This document shows positions 14,331 through 24,709 of a stretch of 64,000 bases of DNA, piece after piece. Source of the DNA: a virus; the IMG/VR virus record IMGVR_UViG_3300046820_001062, positions 1 to 64,000 of that record, one strand, 5' to 3'. Each line of letters starts with the position of its first letter. The first letter of the stretch is position 1. Both the position numbers and the translations under genes were made by a program. A model generated the notes under the pieces. The model had not been told where the DNA came from, did no database searches, and saw only the letters and a list, made by a program, of their open reading frames with translations.

Positions 14331-17300
14331 TTAGTTTAGTTTAGCTTTAAGTTCCTCAATCTCTTTTTGTTGTTCTTTAATTGCTTCAATTAGAACCCCC
14401 ACTATGTTACCATATTTTACGCCATATTCGTCAACGTCTGCAGCATAAGTAACAACTTCAGGTAATACTTCATTTATTTCTTGAGCAATAACACCTGTTT
14501 GTCTACCCTTTTCAGTTTCGTCTGTTCTAACATAGTAAACACCTCTTAATTGTTTTACTTTTTCTAAAGCACTATCAATAGTAACAATTTCAGATTTCTT
14601 TCTAGCATCAGAATAAGCAACAATGTCGCCTTCAGCATACAAACTACCATTTACATATACACGATATGAACTAGATGTTGTTGAGTTACCAAGTCCTAAA
14701 CATGTATTTCCTCTATGCCAATACCATGGCCAACGTCCACCCTGATTCTCACAATATAGACCACCATTACCACCTTCGTGCATGTAGTTGTTAAAATATC
14801 CAGCATCATCTTTAATCAATAAACCATTGTATCCACCTTTAGCATATCCAAATATTTCCCATGTACCATGTGAGGAATTTGTATTTCTTCTAAAGTGTCC
14901 ACCGTAATCTTGTTGATAAAGACCTGTATCTCCTTGTGCTCTAAACCAGTTATTTGCATATACAGCACCAACATCAATTCTATTGAAACTAACATTATCA
15001 GATGTTCTCACATACTGATTCATGTTGTAAGCATATGGATCATCTTCAACAGTCAACAAAGTTCTAGTAGATTGCCAACCACCATTATAACGTCTAGTGT
15101 AAGTACGATCATTCCACATGTTTTGCCAAATCTGCCAACCATAAGATTGATCACCAGGATTAGAACCTAATGTTAAACCATTTCTATAAGTTCCACTATA
15201 TGCCCAATCATACCATGCTCTTAAACCATATCCAGGGTGAGTATTATCAATAGCAGCTCCAACAGGATACAATCTATCAGCATTACTTGCAGAAGAAGCA
15301 CTTGATGCAGAACCTGCTGAATTAGCATATCTTACACCTAAATCAGATGGTTCAACCCATCCTGATCCAGAATAAGCACCATTATTATAAACATATCTTG
15401 AATAATCAACGTAGTTTCTACCTTCACCTCTTGAAATAGCTACACGAGAACCTGAATCATAAATAGCAGGAGCACGTACATCATCTCTAGCTCTAATTGA
15501 ACCAGAGATTGCAGCTAAGAATGTACCATTCTCCATTACAAGAAGACCATGGGTATTCAAGTTACTTGCTACACCACCAGCATTAGGATGAGACCAAGCA
15601 AGACCATATAGTGATCCAGTAGATGAGCCATCCATTGGTAATTTATAAGAATCACCCATTGCCCAAACACCTTGATAAACTGTAGAAGAATATCTACCTA
15701 CAATTGTTTGACCATAATTTGAATCCAAATAATGATGACCTGTAGAATACATGCTACCATTAGTTTCAAATTGATGACCATTACCATTACCTGGAGCATT
15801 ACCAATATAAGTACGCCCATAAATCCAGTTAGTTCCTCCAGCAGTAGTAATACCATTTGGAAAAAATGCAGAATCTGATGTTCCCCAAGGATTACCAGGA
15901 CTTATAAAACCTCCTCTTGCATATATTACATCTGAATTAGGATTTATATATACTTGTGAAGTACCATAAACACTGTTGCCAGAACCCCAAAGAAGTTGAT
16001 AGGTTGAGTTAGAATCATTATTGTAGTTGATTGTAACTTGACTAGATGTTGATGCACTACCTGCACTATTTGCATAAGCAACACGAACAGTTCCTGGAGT
16101 AGCTGGAGAAACTTTAAGTTCCCAATAACTACCACCATCGTAGTTCATGTATAAATAATAAGGAGCACCATCACCATATCTATATGGAGAATCTGATGCA
16201 TAAAGTCTTGTAGCACTTGTAGCATAAGTTGCGGTTGTCGCACTACTTGCTGATCCAGCACTATTTGCGTAGTTTACAGATTGTGAACCAATATTACCAG
16301 AGTCTATAACAGTTCTCCAAGCTTGCCATGTTCCACTATTTTTACCTCTAACAGCAATTTGACCTGTTCTAAAATCACCATAAATTTGGTGAATCCATGA
16401 ACTATTATATGCAGATGAGTAAAGACCACCATCTGTTTGACCAAATAAAGATACACTTGTATTATAACCTATTTGATTTTGTGTAACGTTATCAGGATTA
16501 ATACCATTAGCTGAACTATTAAGTGTTAATCCACTAACAGATCCTGCTGAACCACTAATAGATCCACTTGATGTAATGTATCCAGAGTTATTTGTAAATC
16601 TGGAAATATTCATGTCAAAAAGTGAATCAGCATAGTCAGCTCTATAAGCAGTGTTTACCAATACCGCAGAAGGGTCTGTTCTACCAACACCCCAAGAACC
16701 TAGGTGTAAATATGCACCATAGTCATTTGGAACTGTTTGGGAAACACCACTAATACTAGAAAGAGTTAATCTTCCAGACATTGTACCTCCTGCTAAAGGA
16801 AGTTTTGTATTATCAGTAGAACTAATAGTCCATGATCTGTTTGCTGTAAGATCATAAGATGTTCCGTTAATAGTTATTGTTCTACTACCTGGAACGTATC
16901 CTGCACTTGCATGATTTCCCCAACCATAAGCAGTATTCCAATGTGATGAATTACCACCAGGAGCTACAAGTAATGTAGCAGACTCAAATCTAGCGTTGGT
17001 ATAAATACCACCATTAGTTGAGTTTAAGAAATATGATGCACCGTTTAAGTAAAAAGCATTTGAAGCAAAGAAATTTGTTGCATAACTATTTGTAGTAGTT
17101 ATTGTACCAATACCACTAATATCAACACCTTGTCTTAAATATCTGCCATCAAGCAATGATTGCTTTTTAGTTCTAAGTCCATCAATACGTGATGAGTTTA
17201 CTTGACCTAATCCTAATGGAACTGGCGCATATACATCATACTGATTTGTTCCAGACCACGCATCATCATAAGATAATGTAGCTGAACTGTACAAAATATC

Positions 17301-19058
17301 TGGTGAACCTGATTGATAAAAACCATTAATTGCTTGGTCTGAGAACAAGTGATAAATAGCACCACCACCTCTAAGCATGAATACATAACTCATTGAGTGG
17401 CTGTATATGAACATATCAGCACACACATTAGTATATGATTCATTGAATACTCTGATACGGTCAGCATATTCTGCTCCACCCCAGCCACCAAAGTTACCCT
17501 CCCAATCTAATAGAAGTCCGCCATGGTGTACACCAGTACCAATTGGGTCCCATGGAGCTTGTTCTCCATAGCCACGCTTGATAATAATTCTTCTCCAAAC
17601 ATCTTGATCACCACCCCAGAACTGTACTGCATAGAATTTATCAGGATCACCATTGACAACAATGTCACAAGAATATGGCAAAGTTGTTACACCAAGCATA
17701 TTAGATAATCCATTAACCATTGACGTAGTTAATTGAGAACCACCAAAGTAAACACTGCTAAATGTAGGTGAACTATCTGTTCTCACATTCTGGTTCAAGT
17801 ATGTAGAAAGCCATTGACCTCTTGTACCTAAATAAATATCAGAGTTTACAAGTAAGTTGCCATTAGTTCTAATGCCTGAGTTACCTGTATTTCCATAAAA
17901 ATAGTAGGAAGTTTGTGAACCTGATACCCCATTGTTAAACCCAGGGTAAATAGCACTTGTGGTAATTAAATCACCACCTACAGTAACGCCCGTGTTAAAG
18001 TTTGCATAAGTACCATCATTATAGAAACCTTTTCTTGATGTATAATTGTTTGCACTATTTAATGAATAGAAACCTCCATTTTCACCTGCATAGTATGAAC
18101 CATCAATAAGTGTAGACACTTGCGCGTTGTTTGACATAAGCACCCACTCACCACCAACAACACTGTATCCAGCTTGTCTAGTAAATCCATAAGATCCAAA
18201 GTCTGCCATCCAAGAACCACCTAATGGTAAATAAGTACCACTGTGGTTGTGAGAAGCTAATGCAAAATCACCAGCAGCATACGTTGCAGCTGAACCTAAT
18301 CCTAAGTTTGTTCTACCATACCCTTGCTGGGTAGAGTTAAGTCCTTGAGAACCAGTATCAATTCTTAATCTATTTCCTAAAGCAGTAGTAACTGTTGTAG
18401 AAAATGCTGCGTCATTACCTAATGCTGCAGCTAATTCATTTAATGTATCTAAAGTAGATGGAGCACTAGCAACAAGATTTGCAATCTGTGTTGTAACATA
18501 TGAGGTTGTAGCATAACCTGCTGAAGCATGGTTACCCCATCCATATGCAGTGTCCCAGTTCTGATCTTTTCTTGTATCGCCAATATAAAAAGCACCAGCT
18601 GATAGATCACCATCAACACTGCCACCGTTATATTTTCTAACTCTTAAACCTCTCCATGTACCTGAAGCAGCATTTGAATCTTGTTGACCAATATATGCCC
18701 AAGTTGTATTATTTTGAGAACCTGTAGGTAAGTTGAGTCTAAATGAATAAGACCAGTCATGAGATCTACCCCAAACAAATTGGCCATCTCCTCTTAAGTA
18801 CCAAGTAGTATTACCACCATAATCTGAAATCACACGGTAAGAACCTCTTGTATAGTCATCTAAATAAGAAGCAGTTATCCATGAACCATAGTTTCCAAGG
18901 TCATTTGTAAATTGTGACAACAATGTTGGTTTGCCTGTTACATTTGACCATGCAACAGAACCAGCACTAGACGCGTAATTTACTGACTGAGAAGCAATGT
19001 TTCCAGCATGTATGGCAGCATATCCACCTATTGTTGTACCAAGTAATAAAGTAGCCAT
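14331..19058 (-). CDS. Long tail fibre with C-terminal S74 self-cleaving chaperone (1575 aa)
   Basis: A very long beta-rich fibre of repeated Gly/Ser/Tyr/Asn-rich modules, including a recurring YANSAGSAS(S/T) motif, HWNTAYGWGNHASAGY repeats and LRTDSSPTF-like segments. The last 100 residues are an intramolecular chaperone domain of peptidase S74 type: YSDARKKSEI (catalytic Ser-Asp), then GVIAQEINEVLPEVV, then a C-terminal coiled coil (KEQQKEIEELKAK). In the family this domain trimerises and folds the fibre and then cuts itself off. The protein probably binds the host receptor. It is followed one base later by the FN3/Cys-rich gene and preceded one base earlier by another S74 fibre. Confidence 0.92.
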   Translation of the reverse strand: MATLLLGTTIGGYAAIHAGNIASQSVNYASSAGSVAWSNVTGKPTLLSQFTNDLGNYGSWITASYLDDYTRGSYRVISDYGGNTTWYLRGDGQFVWGRSHDWSYSFRLNLPTGSQNNTTWAYIGQQDSNAASGTWRGLRVRKYNGGSVDGDLSAGAFYIGDTRKDQNWDTAYGWGNHASAGYATTSYVTTQIANLVASAPSTLDTLNELAAALGNDAAFSTTVTTALGNRLRIDTGSQGLNSTQQGYGRTNLGLGSAATYAAGDFALASHNHSGTYLPLGGSWMADFGSYGFTRQAGYSVVGGEWVLMSNNAQVSTLIDGSYYAGENGGFYSLNSANNYTSRKGFYNDGTYANFNTGVTVGGDLITTSAIYPGFNNGVSGSQTSYYFYGNTGNSGIRTNGNLLVNSDIYLGTRGQWLSTYLNQNVRTDSSPTFSSVYFGGSQLTTSMVNGLSNMLGVTTLPYSCDIVVNGDPDKFYAVQFWGGDQDVWRRIIIKRGYGEQAPWDPIGTGVHHGGLLLDWEGNFGGWGGAEYADRIRVFNESYTNVCADMFIYSHSMSYVFMLRGGGAIYHLFSDQAINGFYQSGSPDILYSSATLSYDDAWSGTNQYDVYAPVPLGLGQVNSSRIDGLRTKKQSLLDGRYLRQGVDISGIGTITTTNSYATNFFASNAFYLNGASYFLNSTNGGIYTNARFESATLLVAPGGNSSHWNTAYGWGNHASAGYVPGSRTITINGTSYDLTANRSWTISSTDNTKLPLAGGTMSGRLTLSSISGVSQTVPNDYGAYLHLGSWGVGRTDPSAVLVNTAYRADYADSLFDMNISRFTNNSGYITSSGSISGSAGSVSGLTLNSSANGINPDNVTQNQIGYNTSVSLFGQTDGGLYSSAYNSSWIHQIYGDFRTGQIAVRGKNSGTWQAWRTVIDSGNIGSQSVNYANSAGSASSATTATYATSATRLYASDSPYRYGDGAPYYLYMNYDGGSYWELKVSPATPGTVRVAYANSAGSASTSSQVTINYNNDSNSTYQLLWGSGNSVYGTSQVYINPNSDVIYARGGFISPGNPWGTSDSAFFPNGITTAGGTNWIYGRTYIGNAPGNGNGHQFETNGSMYSTGHHYLDSNYGQTIVGRYSSTVYQGVWAMGDSYKLPMDGSSTGSLYGLAWSHPNAGGVASNLNTHGLLVMENGTFLAAISGSIRARDDVRAPAIYDSGSRVAISRGEGRNYVDYSRYVYNNGAYSGSGWVEPSDLGVRYANSAGSASSASSASNADRLYPVGAAIDNTHPGYGLRAWYDWAYSGTYRNGLTLGSNPGDQSYGWQIWQNMWNDRTYTRRYNGGWQSTRTLLTVEDDPYAYNMNQYVRTSDNVSFNRIDVGAVYANNWFRAQGDTGLYQQDYGGHFRRNTNSSHGTWEIFGYAKGGYNGLLIKDDAGYFNNYMHEGGNGGLYCENQGGRWPWYWHRGNTCLGLGNSTTSSSYRVYVNGSLYAEGDIVAYSDARKKSEIVTIDSALEKVKQLRGVYYVRTDETEKGRQTGVIAQEINEVLPEVVTYAADVDEYGVKYGNIVGVLIEAIKEQQKEIEELKAKLN

Positions 19059-19059
19059 A

Positions 19060-22000
19060 TTATTTAGTTTCTAATTTATTGATTTTATCTGATAATTCTT
19101 TTATTGTCTGTAACAAGACTACTGAAAGTCTTGTATAGTTAAGTGAGTCTGGTTGACCTGCTTCATTATAATTTACAAATTCAGGGAACAACTCACTAAC
19201 TTCTTCAGCAATAAGTCCTATTTCTTGTTCTGCATTGCCAATTTTATTATAGCGTACAGGTCTTAATTTATTAACTTTCTCAGTAACTGTTTCAAGATTT
19301 ATTACGTTCTCTTTATATCTTAAAGAAGATGTTTCATTAATATGACCTTGAACTGTAATATCATTTTGAAAAGTTACATTCAAAGCTTCAAAAACAACAT
19401 CTGTTGATACTACATGTACAGGATCTGGAGAAGTTACATTCCAATAATTAACTAATGCTGCAGATGTAATGTATCCTGGTCCATTAGATAATTGGTTTAA
19501 GTTTGTCAAGTTGTTTGCATGCCATATAGCATATCCATTCCAACTAATTTCTTTTGAAGTACCATTCAAATAGAATACAACAGCATTACCACTACTATCA
19601 AACATTCTAAGATTTAACTTAGAACCATTATTACTAGAACCTGGATTATAGTGAGGATAATGATTACCATTAGCATCATATGCGTCAAAGTAGTGATGTC
19701 CATTAAAATGGTTTGCTGTACTGCTAAGTGTAATGGCAGTGCTAGTTGAAGCACCACGAGCTGTTACAGTTGCAAGTGTATCAGTTTCTGTGTAAGAAGT
19801 TAAAAATCCTTGAGAACTAACCCAAGATTGTGTTGCTAAGTTGTTTCCTTTATATTGAATAATGTTTGTATTCACATAAAACAACTCTGTACTAGATGAT
19901 GTCACTTTTAATCCCTCATCTCCATTGTCAGAAAGAGCAATTAATAAGTTTGAGTAAGCTCTTGTTCCATTTCCACCATCGCCTGTTGACTCAAATGTAA
20001 TAGAAGCACCGTCAGTATTTGCAGCCCAAGTTATACCAGCACCACTTGATCCAAAAGATAAGTTGCCAGTCATGCTATCACCAGAATTATTTACCCATAT
20101 ATCAGAGACTGATGTTAAGTAACCTTGTGATTGAACCCATGCTTGAGTTGCATATCCTGATAATGAAGCGGAAGTAATATAACCACTAGGGTTTGTTGAG
20201 TTATAAGGAGTATATCCTAAAGCTGTAGTTACGTTTGCAGATGTGATACCTGTAATATAACCAGGACCATTTGTTAACTGATTTAAGTTTGTTAAGTTAG
20301 CAGCAGTCCAAATTCTATTTCCACCCCAAGTCAAATCACCTGATCCAACTCTACCTAATGTAGTAGCCCAATCAGAACCAAAAGCAATATAACCAGCGTT
20401 ATTATTTTGTTGACCAACAACACCTAAAGTATTAGCATTATTTACATCACCAATCCAAACATCATCACCAACCTTTAGATTAGCACCACTACCATTGTTT
20501 GTCAAAAACACTTTGTCAAAAGATGGAGTTGCTGATGTTGCTACTGATTGACCAATAGAAACTGTAACAGCTCCTGTAGTTGAGTTTACAGAAACTCCTG
20601 TACCGGCATTAACTGAAGTTACAGCACCAGCAGGTGAAGCAACTGTAATAACGTTACCAGAAGAATCAAAAGCTAAATATCCAACAGCAGTACCGCTAAA
20701 TGAATTTACAGCTGTATAAGCATTAAGTACTAATTGTCTATTAGATAAGTTGAGAGACATTGCAACACCAGTTGTTGCAGTATCACTTCCATAAAGGAAT
20801 CTAAGTACGTCATGCCAAACATCAATATGTGCTGCATAACTATATGAAGTAGCTTTGTTTAATACTAACTGACCACCTTCATCAGTACCATGAGCACCCA
20901 AAGATAAACTAGCTTCTGCTGCAATAGGTGCACCATTTAAACGTAAGTTTGTCGCAGTAGCACCACCATTGAAAGCTACACCATTTGGTGTTGATGCTCC
21001 TCTTGCAGTAACTGTAGCAAGAGTATCTGTTTCTGTGTAAGAAGTTAAGTATGTAGCTGTGTCTACAGATCCATCTGCCTTTAAGAATTGAGAGGATGTA
21101 CCTCCAACTTTAACAAATGAATTACCTGTAATATTATAAGCACGCAAATCTGCATAAGCAAATGAAGCATGCGCTGTATCAATGTAAGGGGAAGCATCTG
21201 GCTCAGGAGTATATCCTTTAAAGAACTTCCAGACATTGTCAGAAGCATCTCTAAATAAACCAGCATGTCCATAAGTGCCATCGTTGTATCCACCTGCAAA
21301 ACCAAGATCTGGATTAGCTGCTGTTTTAGCTCTAGCAGTTCCACCAGAAACAAAACTACCTGTCACACTACTTGCAACTGTAAATGAGTTGCTAGATACT
21401 GCAGTAATAGTTTGGTTAGTTAAATTGTATACACTTGGACTTACACCAGTAATAGTTACAACCATTCCAGTAGAATAGTTGTGAACTTCTTGGGTTGTAT
21501 AAACTACTGATGAACCATTACCAACAGCATTTGTAATTGTTGTTTGAATACCATTATTCAGATAAATCATATTATCTGATACACTCAAGTTTTGAGCGTT
21601 TACAGTAGTGGTAGTACCTCCAATTGTAAGGTTACCAGCTATATTAAGGTCTCCACCAACATATAAGTTTTTAGCAACTCCTAAACCTCCACCAATAACA
21701 ACTGCACCAGTAGATATAGAAGTTGATTGAGTAGTGCTAGAAAATGTTTTAATACCAGCAATAGTTTCGTTGCCAGTTGTATGAACTACACTTGCATCAT
21801 TTGCTGCAGTGTATCCTAAAAGTGTTGCAATTGATTTTGGTTTGTATAAACTTGTGGATGACTCATATGATATTACATAATTATTTTGTACACCATTTTC
21901 TACATAGTTGTGAAGTTCTCCAAATTCAAATCCATTCTGTACTTTTACAAAGATCTCACCATTGTTGGCATTAGCCCTTGTAACAATACCTATAAATACC

Positions 22001-22728
22001 AAGTGTCTTGGAGCAACTGGTTTATTTGATAAACCAAAAATAAGATCTCCATTAACACCTAACCATACAGGATCTCCTGCATTTGCAGTAGCAGTGTTTA
22101 ATCCAGCCAAAAGACCTTCAGTAACAACATTAGCAAATCCATTTATAGAAACTGTTGCATCTAAAAGACCCATGGTCTTAGAAGATGTAGCTTCAGAATC
22201 ATTGGAAGCTAAACCAACAATCATGTTTGTTCCGTCAGAAGACGTAACATAAACAGCTTGTCCAATGTTTATTGCCACTCCAGCCTTGACAGCATGTCTA
22301 ACAAAATCTGTAGATAATGCTGAAGGAAAAGTTTGCAGTGCGCCAGTACCATCTATGTACTGAGAAGTTGTTCCAGTAGGATTATTGTATTTTGCGTTTA
22401 AAGCTGCCTGTAAATCTGTTTGACTAGAAAGAGTTCCTGTAATTGTACCCCATGTCACTGGTGTTGAAATAACACTAATAGTACCATCAACAGCAATACT
22501 TAAACCTGATCCAATTTTAACACCTCCAATAACACTTGCAGAAGCAATGCTTAATGCAATTGTTACATCACCAGTACCTGGGTTAATTCCAGTTGAAGAA
22601 GACAATGTCAATCCTGTTCCAGCAATAACCTTTGTGATCAATGCTGAACCTGACGTAGTAGTGTTTATATCACTTCTTATAATGTTCAGAGGTCTTATCT
22701 GAGACTTCCTAACTAGAGTTATTGACAT
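19060..22728 (-). CDS. Tail fibre with C-terminal S74 chaperone (1222 aa)
   Basis: The N-terminus (IRPLNIIRSDINTTTSG) and the middle contain the phage fibre module with GGTTTTVNAQ...DNMIYLNNG, also found in the 393-aa protein. An internal repeat with SYTETDTLATVTARGAS occurs twice (about residues 570 and 980). The C-terminus carries an S74-type chaperone: TSSLRYKENVINL, IGLIAEEVSELFPEFV and a coiled coil (TIKELSDKINKLE). The catalytic Ser is present, but the usual following Asp is replaced (SLRYKEN), a variant common in S74 domains. Together with the neighbouring 1575-aa protein it gives the phage two S74 fibres. Confidence 0.92.
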   Translation of the reverse strand: MSITLVRKSQIRPLNIIRSDINTTTSGSALITKVIAGTGLTLSSSTGINPGTGDVTIALSIASASVIGGVKIGSGLSIAVDGTISVISTPVTWGTITGTLSSQTDLQAALNAKYNNPTGTTSQYIDGTGALQTFPSALSTDFVRHAVKAGVAINIGQAVYVTSSDGTNMIVGLASNDSEATSSKTMGLLDATVSINGFANVVTEGLLAGLNTATANAGDPVWLGVNGDLIFGLSNKPVAPRHLVFIGIVTRANANNGEIFVKVQNGFEFGELHNYVENGVQNNYVISYESSTSLYKPKSIATLLGYTAANDASVVHTTGNETIAGIKTFSSTTQSTSISTGAVVIGGGLGVAKNLYVGGDLNIAGNLTIGGTTTTVNAQNLSVSDNMIYLNNGIQTTITNAVGNGSSVVYTTQEVHNYSTGMVVTITGVSPSVYNLTNQTITAVSSNSFTVASSVTGSFVSGGTARAKTAANPDLGFAGGYNDGTYGHAGLFRDASDNVWKFFKGYTPEPDASPYIDTAHASFAYADLRAYNITGNSFVKVGGTSSQFLKADGSVDTATYLTSYTETDTLATVTARGASTPNGVAFNGGATATNLRLNGAPIAAEASLSLGAHGTDEGGQLVLNKATSYSYAAHIDVWHDVLRFLYGSDTATTGVAMSLNLSNRQLVLNAYTAVNSFSGTAVGYLAFDSSGNVITVASPAGAVTSVNAGTGVSVNSTTGAVTVSIGQSVATSATPSFDKVFLTNNGSGANLKVGDDVWIGDVNNANTLGVVGQQNNNAGYIAFGSDWATTLGRVGSGDLTWGGNRIWTAANLTNLNQLTNGPGYITGITSANVTTALGYTPYNSTNPSGYITSASLSGYATQAWVQSQGYLTSVSDIWVNNSGDSMTGNLSFGSSGAGITWAANTDGASITFESTGDGGNGTRAYSNLLIALSDNGDEGLKVTSSSTELFYVNTNIIQYKGNNLATQSWVSSQGFLTSYTETDTLATVTARGASTSTAITLSSTANHFNGHHYFDAYDANGNHYPHYNPGSSNNGSKLNLRMFDSSGNAVVFYLNGTSKEISWNGYAIWHANNLTNLNQLSNGPGYITSAALVNYWNVTSPDPVHVVSTDVVFEALNVTFQNDITVQGHINETSSLRYKENVINLETVTEKVNKLRPVRYNKIGNAEQEIGLIAEEVSELFPEFVNYNEAGQPDSLNYTRLSVVLLQTIKELSDKINKLETK

Positions 22729-22747
22729 ATCTTAAGTAATTATTATT

Positions 22748-23317
22748 TTATGGTATGGTTATCTTATAGTCAACAGTCAATAGATCATCTACAGAAGGAG
22801 GAGTATGAAACTGAATCATATCAGGTTGAACTTCGTCATAATCATATCCTGCCCCAAGAGTTTGTCTAATACCGTTGATATAAACCCTAGTGCTATCTGG
22901 TACAAATATATTTCTAAGTTGAAAAGCTGAGTTAATCCCATTTCTCACACCTATAATATCATAATCATAATCAGTTATATCTACAACAGAAGACGCATCA
23001 GAATAAACATTCCCATTTGCATCTACTTTAAGAACACCAGCATTTAAAGAGGTGAATGCCACAGAACCATTAACTGCTAATCCACCAAGTGTTAAGCTTA
23101 AGCTAGTGATATTATCATTAGCAAGAACTTGATCAATTCCAATACTAGAAGACGCAGCACCAAGATCAGATAACATTTGAAGTGCTGTTCTGAATTTTAC
23201 ACCTTTGGTGGAAGGATCATAAACTAAAAATTTGTCAGCCACAATCCCCAACTGTGGGAGATTGTGAACTGACAGCATTCCTCTTATTAATAAATCTGTT
23301 TCTACTCTACGACTCAT
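22748..23317 (-). CDS. Short tail-fibre/tail-tip structural protein (189 aa)
   Basis: Residues 1-90 read like a short fibre shaft (IADKFLVYDPSTKGVKFRT...). The last 65 residues (GVRNGINSAFQLRN...RVYINGIRQTLGAGYDY...IQFHTPPSVDDLLTVDY) form a beta domain typical of fibre-associated proteins that end adjacent fibre genes; a related ending (NIGDGSNTQFVVYHG...) occurs in the 393-aa neighbour. It lies 19 bases downstream-ordered before the 1222-aa fibre in the same operon. Role inferred as adaptor or minor fibre. Confidence 0.75.
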   Translation of the reverse strand: MSRRVETDLLIRGMLSVHNLPQLGIVADKFLVYDPSTKGVKFRTALQMLSDLGAASSSIGIDQVLANDNITSLSLTLGGLAVNGSVAFTSLNAGVLKVDANGNVYSDASSVVDITDYDYDIIGVRNGINSAFQLRNIFVPDSTRVYINGIRQTLGAGYDYDEVQPDMIQFHTPPSVDDLLTVDYKITIP

Positions 23318-23363
23318 GTATGTGTTGTTTTATGTCATAAGACACTTTTAAATTATTATCCTA

Positions 23364-24545
23364 TTAGATAATAACCACTTTAAATTCATCTGGTTGTGGT
23401 GGTAATGCAAAGCTTAATTGAATTTCATTAGCTGTTAATACAACTACATCACATTCTACCAATTGACCAGGCATTACTCTTTCATAAACTTGTACTAAAA
23501 TATCTTCAGAACCTTTGCCATGGTAAACTACAAACTGAGTATTAGAACCATCACCAATATTATCAACAAACTTAAGTTCTTTTGAAGCAATAGAAGTAAC
23601 GTGACCAAATGTGTCAACACCAATGCTTTGAATTACAGTTGTACCACTATTAGACGCAGTAGTTGCAGTTGACGTATCTGTATGAGCTACAGTAACTTGG
23701 TTACCAACAGTTGTTACAGTAATACCAGCACCAGCAATTACGTTAGGCGAATCATTTGAGGTTGTAATAGTGTAGAAAGTTGTACCATCAGAGGTCAATT
23801 CCCACTTATCAGTTGTTTCATTCCAACGGATAGAAACATTTGATAATGTACCACGTTCAACTTCAATGCCAGCATTTTCTGTAGGAGTAGCTCCTGTGTA
23901 GTTACTGTTTAATGTGATAATATTATCAGCAATAAGAACAGTTTCTGTATTTACAGTTGTGGTAGTTCCGTTTACTACAAAGTTAGCATTGATAATGATG
24001 TCACTACCATTGAACTGAATAGGTGAATTTTTTAGGTTACCAGCAGCACCATCCCAGATAGGTACAGTATTGTCACTCAAGTTAGCTGCATTTTTCAATG
24101 CTACACTTGGAGTTGAACCTTCACCACCTGAAGAAGACACTGTAATACCAGTACCAGATGCAACACCTGCTACATAATCACCTGTGGTGTCAGTACCTAA
24201 AGCAACACTATTTGCTGCAATTGTAACTGCTACAGTTAAAGCTCCAGAAACATAAGAAGCAGAACCAACAACATCACCTGTAAGGTTAATGCTGTTTAAG
24301 CTTTTTTGTAGTTTGTTGAAAGCTGTAATTACTGTATCACTTGCTGAAATAGCTGAAGCTGTTGCTGCAATTGAATAAGTTGTCAGAGTTCTATCAAGAA
24401 CAAAGTCTTTAACAGATCCGTCTGTTTCTTTTTTGGTTAACCAACCATTTGAGATGTAAGCCTTTACAAAGCCTGCACCTGGGTTGGAAATGCTAGCAGC
24501 ACTCAATTCAGGAAGCTGTAAAGGCACTAAGAATTTTGATGCCAT
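23364..24545 (-). CDS. Tail-fibre-like protein (393 aa)
   Basis: A beta-rich fibre protein. About residues 165-255 contain the fibre module GTTTTVNTETVLIADNIITLNSN...NAGIEVERG...WNETTDKWELTSDGT, widespread in long tail fibres and repeated in a variant in the 1222-aa protein. The C-terminal 65 residues are a beta domain (VDNIGDGSNTQFVVYHGKG...VQVYERVMPGQLVE). It is the first gene of the fibre operon and has a candidate promoter upstream, following a hairpin that ends the giant-protein operon. Lacks an S74 domain. Confidence 0.8.
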   Translation of the reverse strand: MASKFLVPLQLPELSAASISNPGAGFVKAYISNGWLTKKETDGSVKDFVLDRTLTTYSIAATASAISASDTVITAFNKLQKSLNSINLTGDVVGSASYVSGALTVAVTIAANSVALGTDTTGDYVAGVASGTGITVSSSGGEGSTPSVALKNAANLSDNTVPIWDGAAGNLKNSPIQFNGSDIIINANFVVNGTTTTVNTETVLIADNIITLNSNYTGATPTENAGIEVERGTLSNVSIRWNETTDKWELTSDGTTFYTITTSNDSPNVIAGAGITVTTVGNQVTVAHTDTSTATTASNSGTTVIQSIGVDTFGHVTSIASKELKFVDNIGDGSNTQFVVYHGKGSEDILVQVYERVMPGQLVECDVVVLTANEIQLSFALPPQPDEFKVVII

Positions 24546-24572
24546 AATATCTTTATTTAATGTTTAATGTTA

Positions 24573-24601
24573 CAAATTTGCAGGAAAACAGGCATTCCAA
24601 A
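24573..24601 (-). promoter_or_regulatory. Candidate promoter of the tail-fibre operon
   Basis: On the minus strand, TTTG (complement of 24598-24601), a 17-base spacer and CAAATTTG (complement of 24573-24580) followed by TAA resemble the Bacteroidota consensus with one mismatch in the -7 box (C for T). Confidence 0.5.
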
Positions 24602-24669
24602 AGAAATGGTGTCCTCTATTATAATATAAGAAATAATCCAGAAATATCTATAAAATACTTCCAGAATTT

Positions 24670-24709
24670 AAGAATAACTGGTCACACTTGGCAACCAGTT
24701 ATATTCTTA
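24670..24709 (-). terminator. Hairpin at the end of the giant virion protein operon
   Basis: AAGAATAACTGGT (24670-24682) pairs with ACCAGTT-AT-ATTCTT (24694-24708) over 13 base pairs with a two-base bulge. It overlaps the stop codon of the 1965-aa gene (24707-24709). The U-tract on the minus strand is poor, so termination may be partial; the hairpin may also protect the 3' end of the message. Confidence 0.5.

Noticed and set aside
14331-22728. Repeats in the fibre genes as a CRISPR or transposon signature
   Set aside because: The repeats are in frame, degenerate at the DNA level and explained by fibre modules.
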